NCBI RefSeq assembly: GCF_000473065.1 | Contig: NZ_AXAZ01000004.1 | Span: forward strand, 62,001-126,000 | Reading direction: 5' to 3' | DNA from: Bradyrhizobium sp. WSM1743 | GTDB lineage: Bacteria; Pseudomonadota; Alphaproteobacteria; Rhizobiales; Xanthobacteraceae | DNA length: 64,000 bases | Shown: positions 1-8,592 of the stretch, one piece after another | Layout of the letters: each line of letters begins with the position of its first letter | Position numbering within the stretch: the first letter of the stretch is position 1 | Translations under genes and position numbers: made by a program | Notes under the pieces: generated by a model | Told to the model about the DNA's origin: nothing | The model's input: the letters and a program-made list of their open reading frames with translations, nothing else | Databases searched by the model: none

Positions 1-603
1 CTCAAGGAATTGCGCTGCAAGGACACGCTGAAGCCGGCGCTGGAAGCGCTCCACGACGCTGACGCCGCCGTGCGCGTGCAGGCGATTGGGGTGATCGGCT
101 TCCTCAAGCTGGAAGAATCCATTCCCGCGCTGACCGCGCTGATCAACGATCCGGACGCCCATGTACGCCGTGCCGCCGTGAGCGCGTTGGCCTTCTCGCA
201 GATGAAGCCTGCGGCGGAGACGATCACGCGCGCACTGAAGGACTCGGACTGGATGGTGCGTGAAATGGCCGCGGAAACGTTGGGTCTTAACGTGAACGGC
301 TCGTTGGCCGCCGACCAGCTCATCGCCTGCCTTACCGACGAGTTCTGGCAGGTCCGGCTGAAGGCGATCCGCAGCCTCGGCAAGATGAAGGTTGAGCGCG
401 CCGTGCGGCCGATCGGCCATTGCGTCAACCACGATCAGGCGAATTTGCGGAAAGAGGCCGCTGCGGCGTTGGGCGAGATCGCCCATCCCGACGGCGAGGC
501 GTTCCTGGCCGTCGTTGCCGACGATCCCGATCCCGACGTGCGCAAGAACGCGCGCTGGGCGCTGCAGCAGATCGCGGCGCGAAAGGCGCGGGCGGGGGCA
601 TAG
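1..603 (+). CDS. HEAT-repeat protein, 5' end outside window (partial)
   Basis: The reading frame is open from base 1, so the gene starts upstream; about 200 C-terminal residues are visible, ending at TAG 601-603. The visible part is built of alpha-helical HEAT/PBS-lyase-type repeats of about 30 residues, recognisable by recurring patterns such as DADAAVRVQAIGVIG, DPDAHVRRAAVSALA, DSDWMVREMAAETLG and DPDPDVRKNARWALQ. Such repeats form a solenoid used for protein-protein contact; some family members are phycobilin-lyase-like, but no catalytic feature is visible. The next gene starts about 100 bases downstream on the same strand. Partner and role are unknown. Confidence 0.85.
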   Translation, partial: LKELRCKDTLKPALEALHDADAAVRVQAIGVIGFLKLEESIPALTALINDPDAHVRRAAVSALAFSQMKPAAETITRALKDSDWMVREMAAETLGLNVNGSLAADQLIACLTDEFWQVRLKAIRSLGKMKVERAVRPIGHCVNHDQANLRKEAAAALGEIAHPDGEAFLAVVADDPDPDVRKNARWALQQIAARKARAGA

Positions 604-706
604 CGGCTGCACTGGACTTCCCGCGCCAGACGTTTATTGGTCTTCGCGAATCGGGCCGGCCGCTGGTTGAATGCGGCTGGTCCTGAAAAACAGCGAGGAC
701 GCGGCC

Positions 707-1879
707 ATGACGACATTGACGGTGAAAGACCTTCTCCCCGAGGATGGAACGCGGGGAACGCTGGCCGGCCGTGTCTGGCTGCCCCAGGTGAATGGTCCGG
801 CCGTCGTTGCTGTGCGCGGCGATGGCGTGTTCGACGTCACCGCCGATTTTCCGACCATCAGCGCGCTCTGCGAAGAGGACAATCCGGCCAAGGCACTTGC
901 TGCGACCAGGGGCGAGCGCATCGGCGATCTCGAAGCCATTGTCGCCAATACCGCGCCCGATGGTCGTGATCCCAAGAAGCCGTGGCTGCTCGCGCCCGTC
1001 GATCTCCAGACCCTAAAAGCCGCCGGCGTCACCTTCGCGATCTCGATGCTGGAACGCGTCATCGAGGAACGCGCCAAGGGCAATCCGGCCTCGGCCGAGG
1101 CAATCCGCAAAGAGGTGACGCGGCTGATCGGCGATGATCTGTCAAAGCTCAAGCCGGGCTCGGACCAGGCGATGCACCTGAAGCAGGTGCTGATCGATCA
1201 GAACGCGTGGAGCCAGTATCTCGAAGTCGGCATCGGCCCGGATGCCGAGGTCTTCACCAAGGCGCCGACCCTATCCTCGGTCGGCACCGGCATGGATGCC
1301 GGGCTGCATCCGAAATCGACCTGGAATAATCCGGAGCCCGAGCTCGTGCTGTTTGTCTCCAGCCGCGGCAAGATCGTCGGCGGCGCGCTGGGCAACGACG
1401 TCAACTTGCGCGACTTCGAAGGACGTTCGGCGCTGCTGCTGTCGAAGGCCAAGGACAACAACGCCTCGTGCTCGATCGGCCCGCTGCTGCGCCTGTTCGA
1501 CGACACCTTCACGCTCGACGACGCGCGCAAGCTGGACATCAGCCTGAACGTCACGGGCACGGACGGCTTCGTTCTCGACGGCCATTCCTCGATCAGCAAG
1601 ATCAGCCGCGATCCGACCGATCTCGTTGCGCAGACCATCGGCAAGATTCATCAGTACCCTGACGGCTTCGTGCTGTTCCTCGGCACTATGTTTGCTCCCG
1701 TGAAGGATCGCGATGCGCCGGGGCAGGGGTTCACCCACAAGCGCGACGACATCGTCACGATCTCGGCGCCCCAGCTCGGCAAGCTCGTCAACCGCATGCG
1801 CACCAGCGACGAGTGCGAGCCCTGGACCTTCGGCATCGGCGCGCTGATGAAGAACTTGGCGCAGCGCAAGCTGATTTAG
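707..1879 (+). CDS. Fumarylacetoacetate hydrolase family protein
   Basis: 390 residues of the FAH fold. The acidic metal-binding pattern is visible (NNPEPELVLF followed by GNDVNLRDFEGRS), with a family-type region KAPTLSSVGTGMDAGLHP before it and SCSIGPLLRLFDD after it. FAH-family enzymes are Mg2+-dependent hydrolases or decarboxylases acting on beta-diketo or 2-oxo sugar acids; the substrate here cannot be read from sequence. An in-frame ATG also exists at 671, but the ATG at 707 has GAGGA at 695-699, 7 bases upstream, and gives the N-terminus MTTLTVKDLL, so 707 is preferred. A role in sugar-acid breakdown would fit the sugar-oxidation genes downstream, but a 420-base gap with repeats separates them. 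Confidence 0.85.
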   Translation: MTTLTVKDLLPEDGTRGTLAGRVWLPQVNGPAVVAVRGDGVFDVTADFPTISALCEEDNPAKALAATRGERIGDLEAIVANTAPDGRDPKKPWLLAPVDLQTLKAAGVTFAISMLERVIEERAKGNPASAEAIRKEVTRLIGDDLSKLKPGSDQAMHLKQVLIDQNAWSQYLEVGIGPDAEVFTKAPTLSSVGTGMDAGLHPKSTWNNPEPELVLFVSSRGKIVGGALGNDVNLRDFEGRSALLLSKAKDNNASCSIGPLLRLFDDTFTLDDARKLDISLNVTGTDGFVLDGHSSISKISRDPTDLVAQTIGKIHQYPDGFVLFLGTMFAPVKDRDAPGQGFTHKRDDIVTISAPQLGKLVNRMRTSDECEPWTFGIGALMKNLAQRKLI

Positions 1880-1889
1880 CGGCGGGCTT

Positions 1890-2032
1890 CACCTCGCCCC
1901 GCTTGCGGGGAGAGGTCGAATTCGATCGAAGATCGAATCGGGTGAGGGGGCTCTCCGCGAGTCTCTCTGTCACCATCTTTGCGGAAGCGGCCCCTCACCC
2001 CAACCCTCTCCCCGTAAGAACGGGGCGAGGGA
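1890..2032. repeat. Composite palindromic intergenic repeat, copy A
   Basis: Outer arms: CGCCCCGCTTGCGGGGAGAGG near 1895-1915 and a related CTCTCCCC...CGGGGCGAGGG at about 2006-2031. Between them lie an inner stem ATTCGATC/GATCGAAT at 1920-1938 with a GAA triloop, and the words GGGTGAGGGG and CCCCTCACCC in opposite orientation. The same architecture recurs at about 17284-17411 and 25178-25338. Elements of this kind are common between genes in Bradyrhizobium; their function is not established. Confidence 0.75.
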
Positions 2033-2173
2033 GCGCACCTTTGCTGCGACGGCCGCTAACGCCGCCCGCATCGGCGCAAAACTTCCTTCATCTCCGCATT
2101 GCATCTCCGGAACAAAATCGCGCTGAGCGTGTCATAGTAGGGCGCGCCGCCGCTCTGCGTATTTTCCCCTAAA

Positions 2174-2192
2174 TAGTCAAATAATATGACTA
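2174..2192. promoter_or_regulatory. Candidate operator for the linked GntR/FadR regulator
   Basis: A perfect inverted repeat, TAGTCA-N7-TGACTA, lies 110 bases before ytfQ in an AT-rich patch that stands out from GC-rich surroundings. The spacer contains TAATAT, which could be a -10 element. GntR-family proteins bind short palindromes with GT..AC half-site cores, and a FadR-subfamily regulator is encoded inside the operon (6891-7667). The link between the two is an inference. Confidence 0.5.
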
Positions 2193-2302
2193 GTCGGAAC
2201 CCATCTTCCGTGAAATAGTGCCTTCCGTCGGGTCAAAGGCCGGCCAGCGGGTGCCATGCTACCAATCGACGCCCCGGATAAACATGTTGGGAGACACGCC
2301 TG

Positions 2303-3268
2303 ATGACCCCTAAAGTCCTCTTTGCGGCCAGCGCCATGGCCGCCTTGCTGCTCGCACTGCCGGCCAGTGCCGGCCAGCTCACCATCGGTTTCTCGCAGAT
2401 CGGATCGGAATCCGGCTGGCGGGCGGCTGAGACGTCGGTCTCCAAGCAGGAAGCCGCCAAGCGCCAGGTCAATCTCAAGATCGCCGACGCGCAGCAGAAG
2501 CAGGAGAACCAGATCAAGGCGATCCGCTCCTTCATCGCGCAGAACGTCGATGCGATCTTCCTTGCGCCTGTCGTCTCGACGGGCTGGGAGTCGGTGCTGA
2601 AGGAAGCCAAGGAGGCCAAGATCCCGGTCGTGCTGCTCGACCGCGATATCGATCCTTCCGGCAAGGACCTCTATCTCACCGCCGTCACCTCCGACAGCGT
2701 GCATGAAGGCGAGGTCGCCGGCGACTGGCTGGCGAAGACTGTCGGAACCAAGGCCTGCAACATCGTCGAACTGCAGGGCACGGTCGGCGCCAGCGTCGCC
2801 GCCAATCGCAAGAAGGGCTTTGACACTGCGATTGCCAAGCATGCGAACCTGAAGGTGGTGCGCAGCCAGACCGGCGACTTCACCCGCGCCAAGGGCAAGG
2901 AGGTGATGGAGAGCTTCATCAAGGCCGAAGGCGGCGGCAAGTCGATCTGCGCGGTCTATGCCCACAACGACGATATGATGGTCGGCGCGATCCAGGCGAT
3001 GAAGGAAGCCGGCCTCAAGCCCGGCAAGGAGATCCTCACCGTCTCGATCGACGCGGTCCCCGACATCTTCAAGGCGATGGCCGCCGGCGAAGCCAATGCC
3101 ACGGTCGAGCTGACGCCGAACATGGCCGGGCCCGCGCTCGATGCCATCGCGGCCTTCAAGGACAAGGGCACGGTTCCGCCGAAATGGATCCAGACCGAGT
3201 CCAAGCTCTATACCGCGGCCGACGATCCGCAGAAGATCTACGACAGCAAGAAGGGCCTCGGTTACTGA
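2303..3268 (+). CDS. ytfQ: Sugar ABC transporter substrate-binding protein (YtfQ-like)
   Basis: 321 residues: a periplasmic type I sugar-binding protein of the YtfQ (galactofuranose/galactose) type. A Sec signal peptide is visible (hydrophobic AMAALLLALPASAG, cleavage near residue 23), followed by the two-lobe fold with TIGFSQIGSESGWR at the start and the ligand-site pattern AHNDDMMVGAIQAMKEAG. It delivers a furanose or pyranose sugar to the permeases encoded at 4925-6894. First gene of the operon; GGGAG lies at 2289-2293. Similarity to YtfQ is from remembered family features; the actual ligand (galactofuranose, arabinose or galactose) is inferred from the operon's enzymes. Confidence 0.88.
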   Translation: MTPKVLFAASAMAALLLALPASAGQLTIGFSQIGSESGWRAAETSVSKQEAAKRQVNLKIADAQQKQENQIKAIRSFIAQNVDAIFLAPVVSTGWESVLKEAKEAKIPVVLLDRDIDPSGKDLYLTAVTSDSVHEGEVAGDWLAKTVGTKACNIVELQGTVGASVAANRKKGFDTAIAKHANLKVVRSQTGDFTRAKGKEVMESFIKAEGGGKSICAVYAHNDDMMVGAIQAMKEAGLKPGKEILTVSIDAVPDIFKAMAAGEANATVELTPNMAGPALDAIAAFKDKGTVPPKWIQTESKLYTAADDPQKIYDSKKGLGY

Positions 3269-3383
3269 GGCGGGCATACGCCGGACTGCTTCCAGCGGTC
3301 CGGGGCCCCCTTCGAAACCGCTGCGCGAACGAATAGGCTGGGCGTCCGCATCATGTGCGGGCGCCGGTGGGAGTGACGTCGCG

Positions 3384-4928
3384 ATGGAAAACAGCCTTGA
3401 TCCTGCTCTGCCGCTGCTGGAGGTGCGCGGGATCAGCAAGAGCTTTGGTGCGGTGCGCGCGTTGCAGGAGGTCGATTTCACGCTGCGCGCCGGCGAGATT
3501 CATGCGCTGCTCGGGGAGAACGGCGCCGGCAAGTCGACGCTGATCAAGGTCGTCACCGGCGTATTTCCGCGCGATGCCGGCACTGTCAGGCTCGGTGGTG
3601 AAGAGGTTGCGCCGCGTTCGGCCAAGGCTGCGCTGCAGGCCGGCATTGCCACCGTCTACCAGGAGGTCAATCTGCTGCCGAACCTCTCGGTGGCGCAGAA
3701 CCTGTTCCTCGACCGCCAGCCCATGCGTTTCGCGATCGTGCGCGAAGGCGAGATGCGCCGCCGCGCAAAGGCGTTGCTCGCGGATTTCGGCCTCGACATC
3801 GACGTCGCCGCGCCGCTCGGCAATTATTCGGTGGCCGTCCAGCATGTCACCGCGATTGCTCGCGCGGTGGATCTCTCCGCGCGCGTGCTGATCCTGGACG
3901 AGCCGACGGCGAGCCTCGACCGTCACGAGGTCGAGATTCTCTTCGGCATCATGCGCAAGCTCGCCGGGCGAGGCATCGGCATTGTTTTCGTCAGCCACTT
4001 CCTCGACCAGGTCTACGAAATATCGGACCGCATCACCGTGCTGCGCAATGGCCGCCTCGTCGGCGAGCGCGAGACCGTCTCGCTGCCGCGCCTTGAGCTG
4101 ATCCGCATGATGCTCGGCCGCGAGCTTGCGGAAACCACCAGCGCGCGGGCGGCAACGCGCGAGCATCAGGCCCGCGAGGTCTGTGCGAGCTTCGAGAGTT
4201 ACGGCAAGGCCGGCTATGTCGCGCCCTTCAATCTCGAGCTGCGCCACGGCGAGGTCGTTGGTCTCGCCGGCCTGCTCGGCTCGGGCCGGACCGAGACGGC
4301 GCGGCTGGTGTTCGGCGCCGAGCGCGCGGACCGTGGGCAGGCGAGGGTGGGGGGCGCGCCGGTGCGGCTGCAGTCGCCGCGCGACGGCGTGCGCCACGGC
4401 TTTGGCTATTGTCCGGAGGAGCGCAAGACCGATGGCATCGTCGCCGAGCTCAGCGTGCGTGAGAACATCGTGCTCGCGCTCCAGGCCAAGCGCGGCCTGC
4501 ATCGGCCATTGTCGCGCCGCGAGCAGGACGAGATCGCGCGCCGCTATGTCAAGATGCTCGACATCCGACCGCCCGATCCCGAGCGTCCCGTCGGCCTGCT
4601 CTCCGGCGGCAACCAGCAAAAAGTGCTGCTGGCGCGCTGGCTCGCGACCTCGCCGCGGCTTCTCGTGCTGGACGAGCCGACCCGCGGCATCGACGTTGGC
4701 GCGCATGCCGAAATCATCCGCCTGATCCGCGAGCTCTGCGATAACGGGCTTTCGCTGCTCGTGATCTCCTCTGAACTCGACGAGATCGTGACCTATTCCG
4801 ACCGCGTCGTGGTGCTACGCGACCGGGCCCATATCGAGGAGCTCGCGGGCGAGGCGATCGACGTCGGCAACATTCTCGTGGCCATTGCAGCCGACGGTGC
4901 TGCCCCAGCACATGGGGCTCACGCATGA
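3384..4928 (+). CDS. ytfR: Sugar ABC transporter ATP-binding protein (YtfR-like)
   Basis: 514 residues with two ABC domains in tandem, as is usual for monosaccharide CUT2 importers. The first domain has an intact Walker A (GENGAGKST), Walker B (ILDEPTASLD) and the atypical signature YSVAVQHVTAIARA; the second has a degenerate P-loop (GLLGSGRTE) but a good signature (LSGGNQQKV) and Walker B (LVLDEPTRGID). One canonical and one degenerate P-loop is normal for this family. Start ATG 3384 gives the N-terminus MENSLDPALP with GGGAG 10 bases upstream; longer in-frame starts would add unrelated sequence. Its stop overlaps the next gene's start by ATGA (4925-4928), so translation is coupled to the permease. 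Confidence 0.92.
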   Translation: MENSLDPALPLLEVRGISKSFGAVRALQEVDFTLRAGEIHALLGENGAGKSTLIKVVTGVFPRDAGTVRLGGEEVAPRSAKAALQAGIATVYQEVNLLPNLSVAQNLFLDRQPMRFAIVREGEMRRRAKALLADFGLDIDVAAPLGNYSVAVQHVTAIARAVDLSARVLILDEPTASLDRHEVEILFGIMRKLAGRGIGIVFVSHFLDQVYEISDRITVLRNGRLVGERETVSLPRLELIRMMLGRELAETTSARAATREHQAREVCASFESYGKAGYVAPFNLELRHGEVVGLAGLLGSGRTETARLVFGAERADRGQARVGGAPVRLQSPRDGVRHGFGYCPEERKTDGIVAELSVRENIVLALQAKRGLHRPLSRREQDEIARRYVKMLDIRPPDPERPVGLLSGGNQQKVLLARWLATSPRLLVLDEPTRGIDVGAHAEIIRLIRELCDNGLSLLVISSELDEIVTYSDRVVVLRDRAHIEELAGEAIDVGNILVAIAADGAAPAHGAHA

Positions 4929-5917
4929 CAGCGCTGCTGCCGCGCCGCGGCATTGCCCAGATCCTGGCGCTGATCGTCATCCTCGCGGTCGACCGCGTGG
5001 TGTCGCCGCAATTCTTCGACCTGCGCCTCCAGGACGGCCGGCTGTTCGGTAGCCTGATCGACGTGCTCAACCGCGGCACGCCGGTCGCGCTGCTCTCGCT
5101 CGGCATGGTGCTGGTGATCGCGACGCGTGGCATTGATCTCTCGGTCGGCGCGGTCATGGCGATCTGCGGCGCGATCGCGGCGAGCCTTGCCGACAGTCAC
5201 GGCCTGCCGATGGTGCTGGCGGCCGCGCTTGGTGCGGGCCTCGTCTGCGGATTGTGGAACGGCTTTCTCGTCGCCGTGCTCGGCATGCAGCCGATCGTGG
5301 CGACGCTGATCCTGATGGTGGCGGGGCGCGGCATCGCCCAGCTCATCACCGAGGGGCGGATCGTGACCTTCTCATCGCCGGATCTGGTCTGGCTCGGCAA
5401 TGGCTCGGTGCTCAGCCTGCCGGTGCCCGTCGTGATCGCCTTGGGCATGCTGATCCTCACCGGTGCGGTGGTGCGCGGCTCGGCGCTCGGCCTCCTGATC
5501 GAGGCGACCGGCGGCAACGCGCGGGCGAGCGAGCTCGCCGGTGTCGGCACGCGCGCCATGATCCTTTCGGTCTATGTCTGGTGCGGCGTCTGCGCAGCGC
5601 TCGCCGGCGTGATCGCGGCAGCCGACATCATGGGCGCGGATGCCAACAATGCCGGCCTCTGGCTCGAGCTCGATGCTATTCTCGCCGTGGTGATCGGCGG
5701 CACCTCGCTGTTCGGCGGCCGCTTCAGCCTCGTTCTGGCCGTACTTGGCGCGCTGATCATCCAGACCATGAATACCGGCATTCTCCTGTCCGGCTATCCG
5801 CCGGAGTTCAACCTGCTGGTCAAGGCGGTGGTGGTGCTCGCGGTGCTGCTGCTGCAATCGCCGAAATTCTCTGGCCTCGCCGCGATCGCCGCGCCGCTGC
5901 GGAGGACCAAGGCATGA
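4925..5917 (+). CDS. ytfT: Sugar ABC transporter permease (YtfT-like)
   Basis: 330 residues, strongly hydrophobic throughout; inner-membrane permease of the CUT2 (BPD_transp_2) family. The family motif near MVLVIATRGIDLSVGAVMA and the late motif LDAILAVVIGGTSLFGGRF are visible. Forms the translocation pore, probably as a heterodimer with the YjfF-like permease that follows. Overlaps its neighbours on both sides by four bases (ATGA), showing it is part of one translationally coupled operon. Confidence 0.92.
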   Translation: MTALLPRRGIAQILALIVILAVDRVVSPQFFDLRLQDGRLFGSLIDVLNRGTPVALLSLGMVLVIATRGIDLSVGAVMAICGAIAASLADSHGLPMVLAAALGAGLVCGLWNGFLVAVLGMQPIVATLILMVAGRGIAQLITEGRIVTFSSPDLVWLGNGSVLSLPVPVVIALGMLILTGAVVRGSALGLLIEATGGNARASELAGVGTRAMILSVYVWCGVCAALAGVIAAADIMGADANNAGLWLELDAILAVVIGGTSLFGGRFSLVLAVLGALIIQTMNTGILLSGYPPEFNLLVKAVVVLAVLLLQSPKFSGLAAIAAPLRRTKA

Positions 5918-6894
5918 AAGGCCTGCCGCCCGTCCTGATCACGGCCATCGTGCTCGTCGCGGGCTTTGCGCTATGCGCTATGCAATTCCCCAACATCGCT
6001 TCCACCCGCGTGGTCGGCAATCTTCTCACCGACAATGCCTTTCTCGGCATCGTCGCTGTCGGCATGACCTTCGTCATCATCTCCGGCGGGATCGATCTCT
6101 CGGTCGGCTCGGTGATCGGTTTCACCACCGTGTTCGTTGCGCTGGCGATCGAGCGCTGGAGCGTGCCGCCGCTGGTCGCCTTCGTCGCCATCCTCGCGCT
6201 GTCAGTGGCCTTTGGCGCGGCGATGGGCGCGATCATCCATGTCTTCGACCTGCCGCCCTTCATCGTGACGCTGGCGGGGATGTTCCTCGCTCGCGGCGCG
6301 AGCTTCCTGCTGTCGACGGAATCGGTGCCGATCGCCGCGCCGGTGTATTCCACCGTGTCGGACTTCGCGCTGCGGATGCCCGGCGGCGGGCGATTGACGG
6401 CGATCGCAATCATCATGATCGCGATCGTGATCGGCGGCGCCATGCTGCTGCATCTCACGCGGTTCGGCGCCAACGTCTATGCGCTCGGCGGCAGTCGCAC
6501 GACCGCAAGCCTGATGGGCGTTGCCGTCGGCAAAATGACGATCAAGATTTACATGCTGTCGAGCTTGCTCGCAGGGATCGCCGGCATCGTCTTCTCCTTC
6601 TACACCAGCGCCGGTTATTCGCTCTCCGCCGTCGGCGTCGAGCTCGACAGCATTGCGGCCGTCGTGATCGGAGGCACGCTGCTCACGGGCGGGCAGGGCT
6701 CGGTGATCGGCACCTTCCTCGGCGTGCTGATCCAGGGCTTGATCCAGACCTACATCAATTTCGACGGCACGCTGTCGAGCTGGTGGACCAAGATTGCGAC
6801 CGGCGTGCTGCTGTTCGCTTTCATCGCCTTGCAGCAGGGGCTGGTTGCGCTTGCACGCCGGCCGGTGAGGAAGAGTGCAGGAGCAACCACATGA
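5914..6894 (+). CDS. yjfF: Sugar ABC transporter permease (YjfF-like)
   Basis: 326 residues, second CUT2 permease of the importer. It has the paired family motifs FVIISGGIDLSVGSVIG and LDSIAAVVIGGTLLTGGQG and many hydrophobic helices. Start ATG 5914 overlaps the ytfT stop; GGAGG lies at 5901-5905, spaced 8 bases. Two different permease genes next to a YtfQ-type binding protein match the E. coli ytfQRT-yjfF arrangement for galactofuranose uptake. The stop overlaps the start of the GntR gene (6891-6894). Confidence 0.92.
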   Translation: MKGLPPVLITAIVLVAGFALCAMQFPNIASTRVVGNLLTDNAFLGIVAVGMTFVIISGGIDLSVGSVIGFTTVFVALAIERWSVPPLVAFVAILALSVAFGAAMGAIIHVFDLPPFIVTLAGMFLARGASFLLSTESVPIAAPVYSTVSDFALRMPGGGRLTAIAIIMIAIVIGGAMLLHLTRFGANVYALGGSRTTASLMGVAVGKMTIKIYMLSSLLAGIAGIVFSFYTSAGYSLSAVGVELDSIAAVVIGGTLLTGGQGSVIGTFLGVLIQGLIQTYINFDGTLSSWWTKIATGVLLFAFIALQQGLVALARRPVRKSAGATT

Positions 6895-7667
6895 CCTCGC
6901 GCATCGTCGTCATCCCGACGCGGCGGGCCCACTCCAACCATGCGGAAGTGGCTCGCTCGATCGGCGTCGACATCATCGCCGGCCGCTATGCGGAGGGGAC
7001 GCGGCTGCCAGGTGATGCCGAGATGATCGCGATGTTCGGAGTGTCGCGGCCGGTGCTGCGTGAGAGCGTGAAGACGCTGGTCGCCAAGGGGCTGCTCACC
7101 ACCAAGGCGCGGGTCGGCACCGTCGTGCGCGAGCGCGGCGCCTGGAACATGTTCGATGCCGACGTGCTGGCCTGGCACCTGGACGCCGGAATCGACAAGC
7201 GCTTCCTCAACGATCTTGCCGAGATCCGTCTCGCGGTCGAGCCGCGTGCGGCGATGCTCGCAGCGGCGCAGCGGTCCGAGGAGGACCTGGTCGAGCTCCG
7301 CCGCAGCATGGAGCGCATGCGGCATGAGGCGTCCGACTCGGTGGGCTTTGCCGATGCCGATCTCGCGCTTCATGTGGCCGTGGCGCGTGCCTCCGGCAAT
7401 CTGTTCATGCGCTCGATCGGGCATGTCATCGAGGCCGCGCTGCGCGCCTCGTTCCTGCTCAGTGCCCCGGTCGAGCCGGAGGACCGCGACACTGTGCTGC
7501 TCTGGCATCAGAAGATCGTCGATGCCATCGCCGGCGGCGACGCCGACGCCGCTTCCGAGGCGATGATCTTCGTCATTCACAACGGTATGCATCGCCACGA
7601 GGACGCCGCGATCGAGACTGCGCCGGGCGAGGCGCTGCCATCCGCGAAATCTGGAGAAAGATCGTGA
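6891..7667 (+). CDS. GntR-family (FadR subfamily) transcriptional regulator
   Basis: 258 residues. N-terminal winged helix-turn-helix (about residues 15-85; RLPGDAEMIAMFGVSRPVLRE and the wing TKARVGTVVRERG), then an all-helical FCD domain whose metal/ligand-binding residues are suggested by DADLALHVAVARASGN, LWHQKIVDAI and FVIHNGMHRH. FadR-type regulators usually repress and are released by a pathway intermediate such as a sugar acid. The gene lies inside the transporter/enzyme operon, overlapping both neighbours by four bases, so it probably autoregulates; the palindrome at 2174-2192 is a candidate binding site. The effector cannot be named from sequence. Confidence 0.9.
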   Translation: MTSRIVVIPTRRAHSNHAEVARSIGVDIIAGRYAEGTRLPGDAEMIAMFGVSRPVLRESVKTLVAKGLLTTKARVGTVVRERGAWNMFDADVLAWHLDAGIDKRFLNDLAEIRLAVEPRAAMLAAAQRSEEDLVELRRSMERMRHEASDSVGFADADLALHVAVARASGNLFMRSIGHVIEAALRASFLLSAPVEPEDRDTVLLWHQKIVDAIAGGDADAASEAMIFVIHNGMHRHEDAAIETAPGEALPSAKSGERS

Positions 7668-8590
7668 CCGAGCTTCGCATCGCCATCGTCGGGTTCGGCA
7701 AGATCGCGCGCGACCAGCATGTCGGCGCCATCGCCGCAGTGCCGGGTGCGACGCTGACCGCGGTTGCCAGCCGCAACGCCTCGCTGCCGGGACTGCCGCA
7801 TTTCGCTACCATTGAGGAATTGCTGGAAAAAGGGCCGCCGATCGACGCGGTCTCGCTCTGCACGCCGCCGCAGGTGCGCCGCGCCCAGGCGGCAGCCGCG
7901 CTCGCTGCCGGCAAACATGTCATGCTGGAGAAGCCGCCGGGCACCGGCGTCGCCGAGCTCGATCCGCTGATCGCGATGGCGGCGGAGGCAAAGCGAACGC
8001 TGTTTGCGACCTGGCATTCGCGCCATGCGCCTGCGGTCGAGCCGGCGCGGCAATGGCTCGCCGAGCGCCGCATCAAATCCGTGCACATCAGCTGGAAGGA
8101 AGACGTCCGTGTCTGGCATCCCGGCCAGGGCTGGATCTGGGAGCCGGGCGGTCTCGGCGTTTTCGATCCGGGCATCAATGCGCTGTCGATCCTGACCAGG
8201 ATTCTGCCGAAGCCGGTGTTCGTCACCGCGGCCGAGCTGGCCTTTCCAGCCAACCGCCAAGCGCCGATCGCGGCGAACCTGACACTGACGGATATCAGCG
8301 GTCTGCCTGTGACTGCCGAGTTCGATTTCCGCCAGACCGGGCCGCAGAGCTGGGATATCCTTGTCGAAACCGATCAAGGCCGGCTGATTCTGTCCAGCGG
8401 TGGCGCGCGCATGGCCGTCGATGGCAAGGTGCTTGCCGAGGCGCCGGATGAGGAATATCGCGGACTCTACCGGCGCTTCGTCGAGCTCGCGGCGACCGGC
8501 GCAAGTGACGTCGACCTGACGCCGCTTCGCCTCGTCGCCGACGCCTTCCTGCTGGGCAAGCGCACGATCGTCGAACCGTTCGTGGATTGA
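7664..8590 (+). CDS. araA: Aldose 1-dehydrogenase, Gfo/Idh/MocA family (L-arabinose/D-galactose 1-dehydrogenase)
   Basis: 308 residues. N-terminal Rossmann fold with IAIVGFGKIARDQH, then the family motif EKPPG and the substrate-domain motif WKEDVRVWHPGQGWIWEPGG and FDPGINALSI. These stretches closely resemble, from memory, L-arabinose 1-dehydrogenase AraA of Azospirillum brasilense, which oxidises L-arabinose and D-galactose to the 1,4-lactone with NAD(P)+. Start is GTG 7664, overlapping the regulator's stop. The adjacent epimerase and lactonase supply the substrate anomer and hydrolyse the product, which supports the assignment. Symbol araA here follows Azospirillum usage and does not mean arabinose isomerase. 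Confidence 0.85.
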   Translation: MTELRIAIVGFGKIARDQHVGAIAAVPGATLTAVASRNASLPGLPHFATIEELLEKGPPIDAVSLCTPPQVRRAQAAAALAAGKHVMLEKPPGTGVAELDPLIAMAAEAKRTLFATWHSRHAPAVEPARQWLAERRIKSVHISWKEDVRVWHPGQGWIWEPGGLGVFDPGINALSILTRILPKPVFVTAAELAFPANRQAPIAANLTLTDISGLPVTAEFDFRQTGPQSWDILVETDQGRLILSSGGARMAVDGKVLAEAPDEEYRGLYRRFVELAATGASDVDLTPLRLVADAFLLGKRTIVEPFVD

Positions 8591-8592
8591 GC

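Larger units (their letters stand above)
1880..2302. other. Intergenic region: repeat element plus leader of the ytfQ operon
   Basis: This 423-base stretch holds no credible gene. Its first part is a composite palindromic repeat (about 1890-2032). Its second part contains a perfect inverted repeat at 2174-2192, proposed as an operator, and the ytfQ ribosome binding site GGGAG at 2289-2293. No strong sigma-70 promoter pair can be picked by eye. Confidence 0.6.

Noticed and set aside
671..706. Upstream ATG 671 as start of the FAH-family gene
   Set aside because: No ribosome binding site before it, while ATG 707 has GAGGA at good spacing and a family-like N-terminus.
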